Source of the DNA: Sinorhizobium fredii USDA 257 | GTDB lineage: Bacteria; Pseudomonadota; Alphaproteobacteria; Rhizobiales; Rhizobiaceae | Direction: 5' to 3' | Assembly (NCBI RefSeq): GCF_000265205.3 | Contig: NC_018000.1 | Span: 2,170,001 to 2,234,000 of the forward strand | Length of the DNA stretch: 64,000 nucleotides | Shown: one piece after another, positions 16,163-24,322 of the stretch | Position numbering within the stretch: position 1 is the stretch's first letter | Layout of the letters: every line of letters starts with the position of its first letter | Notes under the pieces: generated by a model | The model's input: the letters and a program-made list of their open reading frames with translations, nothing else | Told to the model about the DNA's origin: nothing | Database searches by the model: none | Position numbers and translations under genes: made by a program

Positions 16163-16645
16163 TTACGGTCCGAAGAGGCGTCGATCCCAGTAAACCGGCT
16201 GATGTAGGCTGACCTGAATTGCAGGGAACTCCGTATGAGCTGGATTTATCAAAATATTGCGGTCGAGCCGGGCGACAACACTGGGGACCAGCAAGATAAC
16301 GCTCCTCTTTTCGAGACACCATTGCTCGCCAAATCCCTTGCTCACTGTTGGCGGCATCGTGTCCCAGCCTGGGAGGCCCGGCGGCGAAAATACCTCATAG
16401 GTCAAGCCGCCCGGTATTGTGATTTCCACGTAGTGCTGGTTTGGCGGCAATCGACCGCTGCCATGCACCAGCTTTTCGAGTACCGCCGTTGAGTAGTGCT
16501 CGCTGCTGTAGATGATTGGGCTTGCTGGCGTGTTCCAGCGCCCACGGGCTATGGTGGAGCCGGTTGCGTCGAATATGGGGTAGGTCCCTTTCGGGTCGCC
16601 TATTCGAAATGCGGACAGCGTGCGATCAAGAATCTGAGCGCTCAC
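16163..16645 (-). CDS. RES-domain toxin
   Basis: A 160-residue RES-family toxin. Visible family features are FRIGDPKGTYPIFDATGS, ARGRWNTPASPIIYSSEHYSTAVLEKLVH (Arg, Tyr, Glu of the active site) and the final IQVSLHQPVYWDRRLF. RES toxins degrade or transfer from NAD+ and halt growth. The start overlaps the end of the partner antitoxin gene by four bases. Full length. Confidence 0.88.
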   Translation of the reverse strand: MSAQILDRTLSAFRIGDPKGTYPIFDATGSTIARGRWNTPASPIIYSSEHYSTAVLEKLVHGSGRLPPNQHYVEITIPGGLTYEVFSPPGLPGWDTMPPTVSKGFGEQWCLEKRSVILLVPSVVARLDRNILINPAHTEFPAIQVSLHQPVYWDRRLFGP

Positions 16646-17073
16646 GCAGCGCTGCCGTATTTCAGGCTTGCGAGGGTTTCCAGGACGAGTTCGGCGCCGA
16701 TCTCACTCTGAATGACCACATCAATCGGACGTTTGTCCTCGAGCATGGGGTGGGGCCGAAACAGGAAATCACGGGCCTCCTCCTCGCTTTGCCAAACATC
16801 CAGTGCCAGATTCCAGACACGGGCGACACGCGCGACGCGCATCCCCTCGTCCGGTGAGAGCCGAAGCGTCGCCTTTCGGCGTTCATAGGTAGCCTTCGGC
16901 ACCAAGCGATACTTGAATTGGCTGTCATTTGGAGCCAGAAGGTGGACCACGCGCTCCAATGCCGCGACGGGCAACCCGCCCTCTATGCGCGTAATCAGCC
17001 CGAGCGGAGAACGCGCTGCCGTTTCCTTCGCCGGCAAACCCAAGACATCGGCAACATTCTCAAATGCTAGCAT
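16642..17073 (-). CDS. Xre/MbcA/ParS-family antitoxin of the RES toxin
   Basis: A 143-residue antitoxin. The N-terminal VADVLGLPAKETAARSPLGLITRIEGGLPVAALERVVHLL is the HTH part; the C-terminal LSPDEGMRVARVARVWNLALDVWQSEEEARDFLFRPHPMLEDKRPIDVV is the DUF2384 toxin-binding part, ending in the conserved helical tail. It neutralises the RES protein and represses the operon. GGAG stands nine bases upstream of ATG 17073. Confidence 0.88.
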   Translation of the reverse strand: MLAFENVADVLGLPAKETAARSPLGLITRIEGGLPVAALERVVHLLAPNDSQFKYRLVPKATYERRKATLRLSPDEGMRVARVARVWNLALDVWQSEEEARDFLFRPHPMLEDKRPIDVVIQSEIGAELVLETLASLKYGSAA

Positions 17074-17645
17074 TGTTCATCTCCGTTCACTTGAGGCGAA
17101 ATATAGTCGCATATGAGGCATCGTGCAAGAGTGACCCCGATATGCGCTGCCGGCAACCGAGGCTTCTACGTGGCAAGAAATCGTCCGCATGGTCGCGGCA
17201 TCAATTCGTATCACCTGGGCCCCCTGCCACCACTCGATAATGCCAGGAGCGCTCACCCTCCTTGGCCAACAGCCGCGAAAACGCGCTTTGTGTCCGTCAC
17301 CGCCGGGCTCGCGTCTGGAGACGTCCACAAACGATCGTTTCAGCGCATCCCTAAACTTAAACAGGGGCGTTGCTCCCGACCTGTCGATAAAATGCAGTTC
17401 CATCGACACGTTCGCGACATGTCGTCGCTATCGACGTAGAGGGCCGATCTGCCATAATTGAAATTTTAGCTGCCATACCGGGGGGAGGCCCTGTAACGGA
17501 TCCACCAGCACTGCCCTCACTAGGACGTCGAACCGGTAACCGTTCTGGCGGATCTGAGGGTCTCCGACGAGCTCACCTCGAATGATCGGTGCTGACCTAT
17601 TCCATCCCGCTGCTCGAAGCGCAGCCGAGTTCGGAAAAACAGCTG
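17074..17645. other. Gap between RES/Xre and MNT-HEPN genes
   Basis: About 570 bases with no gene I can support. Frames up to 110 codons exist on both strands but have no recognisable domain or start signals. It contains the promoter of the RES/Xre operon at its left end. Confidence 0.4.
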
Positions 17646-18557
17646 TCAGTTGCCGCCGCCTGCCTGCACCAACTGCGCCAGCCGCTCCGTGCAGATCGTC
17701 TCGACGAGCCCGTGAAGATGTTCGGTTCGCTCAAGAAGCCAGCCAAGCGCTTCGTCAGTGATTTCGAAGTGCTTCGAGTAACGCGCCTTAACATAGGCCT
17801 CGTTGAGGATGTTGTACCAAGCGATGTAGCGGTGCTGATCACGAGGCCATGCTTCGACGAGTCGCCGGTCGTGGTCTTCCGCTAGCCCGCGCAGGAACTT
17901 CAAATTGTGCGAAGGTGGGCTGTAGTCTGTGAGAGTTAACAGAAGGCAAGAGTAGGCAGACTCGATGCTCTGGTGCAGTTGGAACGCCGCCAATCTGTGG
18001 TTTCCTTTCTGAACAAGGAATTTCGCCGTATCCATGAAGTCCTTGGAGTCCGGAAAGCGCCTCTCGAAATGCTCCCTCGCTACTCGAAGCGCATCGGCGG
18101 GAGAAAGACGCTTCGGCTCCGCCAGCGGCCGGTCGTCGAGCTCATAGAGCACGATTCCCTCGCGTAGGATGTCGACGAAGAAATACTGCCCGTCGGCCAG
18201 AAAGTTATTTACCTCGCGGGCGCCATGGACGATCGGGCTGACCGGCGTCGAGATCCCCTTGTCCCACATCAGCCGGTCGGTCGCCTTGTCCCAGTATTCC
18301 GGTTCGGCAAGCTTCTTCGAATTGACGATAACGAGAATGTCGTAGTCGGAGCGGTAGCCCTTCAGCGTGTGCGGCTCGTCGACGAAGGTGCCGCGGGCGT
18401 AAGAGCCGAACAGGATGATCTTCAGGATCCGGCCGCGCTTCTTGAAGGCCGCCGAACTTCCCTCGAGCGCATCGGAAAACTCCTCATGAATGATCTCGAC
18501 CACGCGGGCAAGCTCGCGCTGCTTCTTCTCCGGCAGATGTTCGAGGCTCGATCTCAT
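17646..18557 (-). CDS. Nucleotidyltransferase (MNT)-HEPN fusion protein
   Basis: A 303-residue protein. Residues about 45-115 form a minimal nucleotidyltransferase domain with the LFGSYARGT loop and the YRSDYDILVIV acidic motif. Residues about 160-290 form a HEPN domain (FLVQKGNHRLAAFQLHQSIESAYSCLLLTL with a LPPSHNLKFL turn). In separate-gene systems MNT modifies HEPN RNases by AMPylation or oligo-adenylation and controls their toxicity. In this fused form the typical RNase motif Rx4-6H of HEPN toxins is not obvious, so it may be regulatory. ATG 18557 is the natural start. Confidence 0.8.
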   Translation of the reverse strand: MRSSLEHLPEKKQRELARVVEIIHEEFSDALEGSSAAFKKRGRILKIILFGSYARGTFVDEPHTLKGYRSDYDILVIVNSKKLAEPEYWDKATDRLMWDKGISTPVSPIVHGAREVNNFLADGQYFFVDILREGIVLYELDDRPLAEPKRLSPADALRVAREHFERRFPDSKDFMDTAKFLVQKGNHRLAAFQLHQSIESAYSCLLLTLTDYSPPSHNLKFLRGLAEDHDRRLVEAWPRDQHRYIAWYNILNEAYVKARYSKHFEITDEALGWLLERTEHLHGLVETICTERLAQLVQAGGGN

Positions 18558-18839
18558 ACCAAACCGATAGGCGAAAGGCGATTCGTCGTCTACTCCGGGA
18601 ATTCACTGGACGTAGGCTTATGCGGCGGCGCCGAGACCAGGATCCCTCCTGCTCCGGATCCTACGCTCCTTAAGGTCAGCCCTAAGATCGCTTGCGGAGC
18701 CCAGTTTCGCGTCGCGTGCCAGTCGTTGCCTTTCGCTCGCCCGTGCGGAAAAGGAGTGATTATTACGGCGAATGCTAGGGCTGGAAGCGTCCATCACGTT
18801 TACAAAACTCGATGAGACCGATCGCAGGTCAAATGTCGG
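18558..18839. other. Gap between MNT-HEPN gene and ABC operon
   Basis: No gene seen in these 280 bases. It contains the promoter of the MNT-HEPN gene and ends at the tRNA-3'-end-like sequence. Confidence 0.35.
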
Positions 18840-18862
18840 TGGTGCGCCCCGAGGGGCTCGAA
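18840..18862 (-). other. tRNA 3'-end-like sequence, possible attachment-site remnant
   Basis: Read on the minus strand this is TTCGA, two bases, CCCTC (T-stem 3' side), GGGGCGC (acceptor 3' side), A, CCA: exactly the spacing of tRNA positions 54-76. The 5' side of the T-stem and the rest of the tRNA are missing: the upstream sequence is the end of an ABC gene. Such 3' fragments are left at the far end of islands integrated into tRNA genes. A chance palindrome (GCCCC-GA-GGGGC) is the alternative. Confidence 0.35.
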
Positions 18863-18875
18863 CGAGCGTCAGCCG

Positions 18876-19607
18876 TCATTTGACGTCGGATTTCACGAAC
18901 TGGCGCAGTTCCGGCGTCTGCGGATCGGCGAAGAGCGCGGCCGACGGCCCCTCTTCCCAGATCTTCCCCTTGTGCATGAAGATCGTCTGGGTGGCGACGC
19001 GCCGGGCAAAGCCCATTTCATGGGTCACGAGGATCATGGTCATGCCGTCGCGGGCGAGGTTCTCCATCACCGTCAGCACTTCTTCGGTCAGTTCCGGGTC
19101 GAGCGCCGAGGTCACCTCGTCGAACAGCATGACCTTTGGCCGCATCGCCAGCGAGCGGGCGATCGCAACGCGTTGCTGCTGGCCGCCGGAAAGCTGATCC
19201 GGATAGGAATCGAACTTTTCCGACAGCCCGACGAGTTGCAGCACCTCGCGGGCAACCTCCCGGGCCTTCGTCTTCGCCACGTCCTTGACGATCCGCGGCG
19301 CTAGCATGATGTTTTCGCCGACCGTCAGGTGCGGAAAGAGATTGTAGCTCTGGAAGACGATGCCCACGTCGGTGCGCAGCTTGCGAAGCGCCTTTGCGTC
19401 TTCCCCGAGTGCGTGGCCGGCGATCTCGATGCGGCCCGAGGTGATCTTCTCCAGGCCGTTCATGCAACGCAGCAGGGTGCTTTTGCCCGAGCCCGACCGA
19501 CCGATCAGCGCAAAGACCTCGCCGCGCCCGACCGTCAGCGACACGCCCTTGAGGACTTCGAGAGCGCCAAAGCTCTTGTGCACGTTTTCAACGACTACTT
19601 CCGGCAT
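18876..19607 (-). CDS. Polar amino acid-type ABC transporter, ATP-binding protein
   Basis: A 243-residue ATPase of the GlnQ/HisP class: Walker A GRSGSGKST, Q-loop FQSYNLFPHLTVGENI, signature LSGGQQQRVAIARSLA, Walker B VMLFDEVTSALDPEL, and H-loop VTHEMGFARRV. It starts at ATG 19607 (MPEVVVENVHKSF), overlapping the permease gene by 20 bases. Last gene of a four-gene operon (binding protein, two permeases, ATPase). The palindromic LacI-type operator in the operon's promoter region suggests that, despite the amino acid class, the substrate may be linked to sugar-derived or opine-like compounds. Confidence 0.88.
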   Translation of the reverse strand: MPEVVVENVHKSFGALEVLKGVSLTVGRGEVFALIGRSGSGKSTLLRCMNGLEKITSGRIEIAGHALGEDAKALRKLRTDVGIVFQSYNLFPHLTVGENIMLAPRIVKDVAKTKAREVAREVLQLVGLSEKFDSYPDQLSGGQQQRVAIARSLAMRPKVMLFDEVTSALDPELTEEVLTVMENLARDGMTMILVTHEMGFARRVATQTIFMHKGKIWEEGPSAALFADPQTPELRQFVKSDVK

Positions 19608-20247
19608 GAAGCCTCCTTTCCAGCAAGCGCGAGAGCTGGGACAATGGGTAACAGACAACGAAATAGAGGGCGGCGACCGCGAGGAAGACGCGGAACGGCT
19701 GGAACGTCGCGTTGTTGATGAGCTGCCCGGCCCGGGCCAGTTCGACAAAGCCGATGATCGAGGTGATCGAGGTGTTCTTCACCACCTGGACGGCAAAACC
19801 GACGGTCGGCGGCAGGGAGATGCGCATGGCCTGCGGCAGGATCACATAGCGATACTGCTGCAGCCTGGTCATGGCGAGGGATTCCGATGCTTCCCATTGC
19901 GGCTTCGGCACGGCCTGGATGCAACCCCGCCAGATTTCCGCAAGATAACCGGACGCGTAGATCGTCATCGAGGCGCCGGCGGCAATGAGCGGCGGCAGTT
20001 CAAAGCCGGCGAGGCTCAGGCCATAATAGGAGAGGAACAGGATCATCAGCACCGGGATGCCCTGGATGATCTGGATATAGCTGGCGGCGGCGATCCGCAC
20101 CGGCTTCAGCTGCGACGTGCGGGCGAGCGCAACGGCGAAGCCCAGGAGCCCGCCGCCAATGAGCGCGATCACCGTCAGGAGGAGCGTCCATTGCAACGAA
20201 AAAAGAAGAAAGCCGAACTGATCGAGACCGAAGGTTTTGAGCGTCAT
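19588..20247 (-). CDS. Polar amino acid-type ABC transporter, permease (second)
   Basis: A 219-residue HisM/GlnP-type permease with about five membrane helices. The cytoplasmic EAA loop is CIQAVPKPQWEASESLAMTRLQQYRYVILPQAMRISLPP, which couples to the ATPase. ATG 20247 follows the first permease with a four-base overlap. Full length. It should pair with the other permease to form the translocation pore. Confidence 0.88.
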   Translation of the reverse strand: MTLKTFGLDQFGFLLFSLQWTLLLTVIALIGGGLLGFAVALARTSQLKPVRIAAASYIQIIQGIPVLMILFLSYYGLSLAGFELPPLIAAGASMTIYASGYLAEIWRGCIQAVPKPQWEASESLAMTRLQQYRYVILPQAMRISLPPTVGFAVQVVKNTSITSIIGFVELARAGQLINNATFQPFRVFLAVAALYFVVCYPLSQLSRLLERRLHAGSSR

Positions 20248-20948
20248 GCCTGCACCTCCGGGCGTGCCGTCATCGTTCGCCTCGCGACGCGGCGCCCGAA
20301 GAGCCACATGCCGATCAGCGCAAGGGCGGCGCGCAGCGCCAGAGCCAGCGCGAGATAGATCAGGGTCACGGCAATATAGATCTCGAAGGACCGATAGGTC
20401 TGCGATTCGACAAAGGCCGCCGAGGCGGCGAGTTCCTGGGTCGAGATCGCCGAGCAGATGCTGGACGCCAGCATCATCAGCACGAATTGGCTGCAGAGCG
20501 CGGGATAGACCTTGGCGATCGCCGGAACGATGATTACGTGCCGATAGATCTGGAAACGGGTGAAGCCGAGTGCCTCACCGGCCTCGATCTGCGACTTGTG
20601 GATCGCCTCGATGCCCGCACGGATGATCTCCGTCGAATAGGCGGCAAGATTGATCGTCATGCCAATCAGCGCCGCCGTATCGGCACCGACGCGCAAGCCC
20701 AGACCCGGCAGGCCGAAATAGACGATGAACAGTTGAACGAGGAAGGGCGTGTTGCGTATGATCTCGACATAGGCATCGACGAGAAAGCGGACCGCGCCGC
20801 CCCAGATGGAGCGGACCGAGGAAAGCACAATGCCGGCGGCGCAGCCGAGGATAATCGACAAGACCGAAATCTTGATCGTCAGCCAGATGCCGCTGAGGAT
20901 CTGATCCTGGTATTGCGCCAGCACGCCGAACTGAAATGTGTAGGACAT
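20244..20948 (-). CDS. Polar amino acid-type ABC transporter, permease (first)
   Basis: A 234-residue permease from ATG 20948 (MSYTFQFGVLAQYQDQILSG). It has the HisM-type N-terminal region, the NTPFLVQLFIVYFGLP segment and the EAA loop GIEAIHKSQIEAGEALGFTRFQIYRHVIIVPAIAKVYP. About five membrane helices. Lies 67 bases after the binding-protein gene; translationally coupled to the second permease. Confidence 0.88.
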   Translation of the reverse strand: MSYTFQFGVLAQYQDQILSGIWLTIKISVLSIILGCAAGIVLSSVRSIWGGAVRFLVDAYVEIIRNTPFLVQLFIVYFGLPGLGLRVGADTAALIGMTINLAAYSTEIIRAGIEAIHKSQIEAGEALGFTRFQIYRHVIIVPAIAKVYPALCSQFVLMMLASSICSAISTQELAASAAFVESQTYRSFEIYIAVTLIYLALALALRAALALIGMWLFGRRVARRTMTARPEVQA

Positions 20949-21015
20949 GGAGACTCCGTCGAGGTTGCGCACCTCGCCGGCAAGCCTTCGCCGGCGAGGT
21001 GTCACGTGGACGCAA

Positions 21016-21819
21016 TCAGAAGGACGGAAGCGTCGGCATCGGGCGGCCGGTCCACTTCGTCGCGATCTTGTCGAGATCGCCGGAGATCTTCATCAGGTAG
21101 ATGGCGGTGTTGAGCCACTGGCGGATCTCAAAGTCCTCCATCCGGGTCGCCATCGAATTGCCCTGCTGGAAGAAGGTGAAGCCAACCTGCAGACCGGCAT
21201 CTGGGCGCTGCTTGATGATCGCCTCACCGACCGTCGAGGGCAGCGCGACCGCATCGACCTGGCCGGCGATCAGCGCCTGTGCGCTGGTGGAATCATCCTC
21301 GTAGACGACGATTTCCAGGCCGGGAACTGCCGCCTTGCGCAGCGCCGTCTCCTGCGACGAGCCACGGTTGACGGCGACGCGCTTGCCTTCGAGATCGGCA
21401 AGCTTTGCAAATTTCTGGTCGGGACCGGAGATGATGTCCATGTTGAAGGCGCTGTAGGGCTGGGTGAACATCACCGTCTTGGCGCGCTCCCCGGTCGGCG
21501 CCAGGGTGGCGACGAGGAAATCGACCTTGCCGGTCTGCAAAGCGGGAATGCGAGCCGGCGGCGTCAGCGGCACGAGCTCGACCGGCAGCGACAGATAGCC
21601 GGCAATCAGATTGGCCACGTCGACGTCGTAGCCGGTTGGGTTGCCCTGTTCGTCGACCATTCCCATGGGCGGCGCGCCGGTCAGGACTCCGATGCGCACG
21701 GTACCGCGCGAGATGATGTCGTTCAGCGTGGCGGCCTGCGCCTCCGCAGCCGCAACGAGGCCGGCCGCCGCTATTCCGATGGCTGCCACCATTGTCCGCA
21801 CAAAGTTCGAAATCGTCAT
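21016..21819 (-). CDS. Polar amino acid-type ABC transporter, periplasmic binding protein
   Basis: A 267-residue SBP_bac_3 protein. ATG 21819 has GGAGGAG upstream. The signal peptide (MTISNFVRTMVAAIGIAAAG...) probably ends at EAQA, before ATLNDIISRGTVRIGVL. Family blocks are PTGYDVDVANLIAGYL, GKVDFLVATLAPTGERAKTVMFTQPY, and LEGKRVAVNRGSSQETALRK. The ligand-binding Arg of amino-acid binders is probably in TGERAK. It heads an operon divergent from the LacI regulator gene, with the TGTTATCGATAACA operator between. Confidence 0.88.
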   Translation of the reverse strand: MTISNFVRTMVAAIGIAAAGLVAAAEAQAATLNDIISRGTVRIGVLTGAPPMGMVDEQGNPTGYDVDVANLIAGYLSLPVELVPLTPPARIPALQTGKVDFLVATLAPTGERAKTVMFTQPYSAFNMDIISGPDQKFAKLADLEGKRVAVNRGSSQETALRKAAVPGLEIVVYEDDSTSAQALIAGQVDAVALPSTVGEAIIKQRPDAGLQVGFTFFQQGNSMATRMEDFEIRQWLNTAIYLMKISGDLDKIATKWTGRPMPTLPSF

Positions 21820-22024
21820 GGTTTCTCCTCCACTTGGTAGATCGTCATTTCCGGACCTCGCCCCGCTCCTCGCGGGCTTTCGAGGCCGAACCTCACCGTT
21901 ATGACCTTCGCGCCGCCCGCATTTTCCGGTCGCAGCAGGCCGATCTCGCTGCGACCGCGATGCAATCGCCCGCAAGTCAACAGCTCGTCCATTCACCGGC
22001 TATTTCTCTTGAAAGACGCCGAAG

Positions 22025-22058
22025 GTTATCGTTAACTTAGCTGATGTTATCGATAACA
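22025..22058. promoter_or_regulatory. LacI-type operators between ABC operon and regulator gene
   Basis: A perfect 14-base palindrome TGTTATCGATAACA lies at 22045-22058 and a degenerate copy GTTATCGTTAAC at 22025-22036, in the region shared by the amino acid-type ABC operon (minus) and the regulator gene (plus). The CG-centred palindrome is typical of LacI-family sites, and the same core recurs before the Rbs-type operon at 26934. Confidence 0.7.
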
Positions 22059-22109
22059 AATCGGCACGTCAATCGGTGAAGCGATGTTTGGATGGAAAAG
22101 GAGGACGCG

Positions 22110-23129
22110 GTGAGTTTGCGCGGAAAGGTGATTACCCTGCACGAGGTGGCCGTCCGGGCCGGCGTCAGCCGGATGACCGTCTCGAAAGTCCTGCGCGGCG
22201 CGGGCAACATTTCAGCGGAAACGCGCCGGAGGGTGAAACAAGCCGCCGAGGAGCTCGGCTATCTGCCGAACAATCTTGCCGGGTCGCTGAGTTCGCGCAA
22301 GAGCCGGATGGTGGCGGTGATCATCCCATCGATCAGCGACGTCGTGTTTTCGGAGGTGCTGAGCGGCATCAATGCAATGCTTCGGCCGCAGGGGTTTCAG
22401 ACCTTCATCGGCGAATCGCTGTTTGAACCGGAGACCGAAACCGAGCTCATCCGCGCCATGCTGTCGTTCCGGCCGGCAGGCATTCTTCTGAACGGCGGTA
22501 TGGCGCGAAGCGCCGATGCGGAAAAGTTGTTGCAGCAGCGAAACTGCCCGGCCATCCAGCTCTGGGATTGCGACAGGCGGGCGCTCGATTTCAGCGCCGG
22601 TCCATCGCACGAGGCGGCCGGACGCCTGGTCGCAAAGCATTTCCTCGAGCGCGGGCTGCGGCGCATTGGCTATGTGGGCGCCGAACTCGACAAGGATCTC
22701 TGCGCTCGCCGCCGTCATTCGGCGCTGCAGTCGTCGCTTGCCGCCGCAGGTATCGATCTTGTCAGCGTGACTTGCGAGGACAGGCCACGGCAGGCGGTCA
22801 CGGGACGCTTTCTGACGGAGCAGCTGATGCGGACGCATCCCGAGATCGAGGCCATCCACTTTCTCAACGACGCCATGGCGCTCGGCGGTCTGTCTTACAT
22901 GCACGAAGCCGGGCTCCCAGTGCCCGAGCGGGTCTCCGTGGTCGGCTTCAACGGCACATCGCTGGCAAACGCGGTCAGAACGCGGCTCACCACGATCGAC
23001 CTGCCGCGAACCGAGATCGGCGAGAAGGCCGCCCGGGCGCTGTTGCAGATGATTGGGGAGGAGCCGGTGCCGGACGCCTGGCAAGCGCCGCTCGAGCTGG
23101 TGCAGGGCAATACGACCGTGGCCGTATAG
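22110..23129 (+). CDS. LacI-family transcriptional regulator (local ABC operons)
   Basis: A 339-residue regulator from GTG 22110, chosen because GGAGG stands a few bases upstream; ATG 22092 would place that site inside the gene. The LacI HTH is ITLHEVAVRAGVSRMTVSKVLRGAGNISAETRRRVKQAAEELGYLPN with the hinge helix NNLAGSLSSRKS, followed by a periplasmic-binding-like sensor domain (VAVIIPSISDVVFSEVL ... SVVGFNGTSLA). It resembles GntR-type LacI regulators of E. coli. It is flanked by an amino acid-type ABC operon and an Rbs-type ABC operon that share its predicted operator, so it likely controls both and itself in response to the transported compound. Confidence 0.85.
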   Translation: MSLRGKVITLHEVAVRAGVSRMTVSKVLRGAGNISAETRRRVKQAAEELGYLPNNLAGSLSSRKSRMVAVIIPSISDVVFSEVLSGINAMLRPQGFQTFIGESLFEPETETELIRAMLSFRPAGILLNGGMARSADAEKLLQQRNCPAIQLWDCDRRALDFSAGPSHEAAGRLVAKHFLERGLRRIGYVGAELDKDLCARRRHSALQSSLAAAGIDLVSVTCEDRPRQAVTGRFLTEQLMRTHPEIEAIHFLNDAMALGGLSYMHEAGLPVPERVSVVGFNGTSLANAVRTRLTTIDLPRTEIGEKAARALLQMIGEEPVPDAWQAPLELVQGNTTVAV

Positions 23130-23133
23130 GTCT

Positions 23134-23162
23134 AAAAAGAGGGGCACCATTCGCGGTGCCCC
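23134..23162 (-). terminator. Intrinsic terminator of the Rbs-type ABC operon
   Basis: On the minus strand GGGGCACC-GCGAAT-GGTGCCCC is followed by TCTTTTTAG: an eight-base-pair stem and a T run, 13 bases after the binding-protein stop. It lies between convergent genes and its stem may also stop the lacI-type transcript. Confidence 0.8.
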
Positions 23163-23174
23163 AGTTCTGGGAGA

Positions 23175-24275
23175 TTACATCTTGCCCCAGAGTTTCTTGT
23201 ACTGATCGCGATAGCCGTTATCGGGATCGAAGGTGTTCTTGGGGCCGCCATCGAACTCGACATTGTCGGCCGTCACCACGTGCAGCGGCGACAGGTAGCC
23301 CGACCATTTTTCTCCGGCGAAGGCGCGGTTCAGTTCGTCGACCAACTGCCAGCCCTGCAGGTTGAGCGGCTCAGCGACGGTCACCTTCTGGAACTGGCCG
23401 GCACGGATGCGCTGATAGGCAGATTCCGAGCCGTCGCCCGCCGCGACGTTGATCGGCGCATCGGTGCCGCCCTTGCCGGCGGCGGCGAGCGACGGTCCCA
23501 TGAAGTCGAAATAAAGGTCATTGATCGCCAGCGAATGCGTCCACTGGTCGCCGTATTTCTGCAACAGCGACGTGGTCAGCTGTGGCATGCGCTGCGATGT
23601 TTCGGCAATCGGCGTGTCGACATATTCGAGCACCTTGCCGCCAAGCGCTTCGATCTCCGCCTTCATCTTGTCGGCCTTGGCGATGGCAATCGCATAGGTC
23701 GAGTCGGTGAAGATCACCACGCCCGGCTTGCCCTTGGCATCCGCAAATGCCCAGTTGGCTGCAGCCCTCGACACTTCCATTGCATCGGTGCTGACATTGG
23801 CGAAGAGCCCGGTCTTGTCGTCCGGGCCGATCACCGGACCCGCATGCCAGGCGACGAGCGGGATGCCGGCCGCCTTGGCCTGTTCCAGCGCCGGCGCCTG
23901 TTCGACAGCGTCGAAGCCGTTGATGACGATGCCAGCCGGCTTCAGCGCCATCGCCTGGCCGAAGGCCGCCGTGCGACCGCCGATCGAACCGGCGCCGTCA
24001 ATCACCTTCACCTCCCAGCCGATCGCGGTCGCAGCTTCTTCGACGCCGGTAGTGACGCCGAGGATGCCGCCGTTCTTCAGATCACCGGCGAGCACAACGA
24101 TGGTCTTGCCCTCCTGGGCCTTCGGGCCAGCCGTTGGCCCGTCCCAGGCGCTCACCTTATTCGCGTATTTTGTGACGATCGCCTGGGCATCCGCCATTGG
24201 ATCGGCCAACGCGACACTCGCGCCCGTCAGCGAGATGGCCGCAACCATGCCTGTCATGAAAGTCCTGCGCTTCAT
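23175..24275 (-). CDS. Sugar-type ABC transporter, periplasmic binding protein (RbsB/Peripla_BP_4 family)
   Basis: A 366-residue protein from ATG 24275 (MKRRTFMTGMVAAISLTGAS...), with a twin-Arg-like or Sec signal peptide ending near VALA. The mature part has the sugar-binding fold: TIVVLAGDLKNGGILGV, KPAGIVINGFDA, ALEQAKAAGIPLVAWHAG and INVAAGDGSESAYQRIRAGQ. Third gene of an ABC operon after ATPase and permease. The ligand is unknown; candidates are sugars, sugar alcohols or autoinducer-like compounds. A strong terminator follows. Confidence 0.85.
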   Translation of the reverse strand: MKRRTFMTGMVAAISLTGASVALADPMADAQAIVTKYANKVSAWDGPTAGPKAQEGKTIVVLAGDLKNGGILGVTTGVEEAATAIGWEVKVIDGAGSIGGRTAAFGQAMALKPAGIVINGFDAVEQAPALEQAKAAGIPLVAWHAGPVIGPDDKTGLFANVSTDAMEVSRAAANWAFADAKGKPGVVIFTDSTYAIAIAKADKMKAEIEALGGKVLEYVDTPIAETSQRMPQLTTSLLQKYGDQWTHSLAINDLYFDFMGPSLAAAGKGGTDAPINVAAGDGSESAYQRIRAGQFQKVTVAEPLNLQGWQLVDELNRAFAGEKWSGYLSPLHVVTADNVEFDGGPKNTFDPDNGYRDQYKKLWGKM

Positions 24276-24322
24276 ATACCTTTCCTCCCTTGGGTTCGTT
24301 TGTTGGTGCAGATTCTTGAGTT

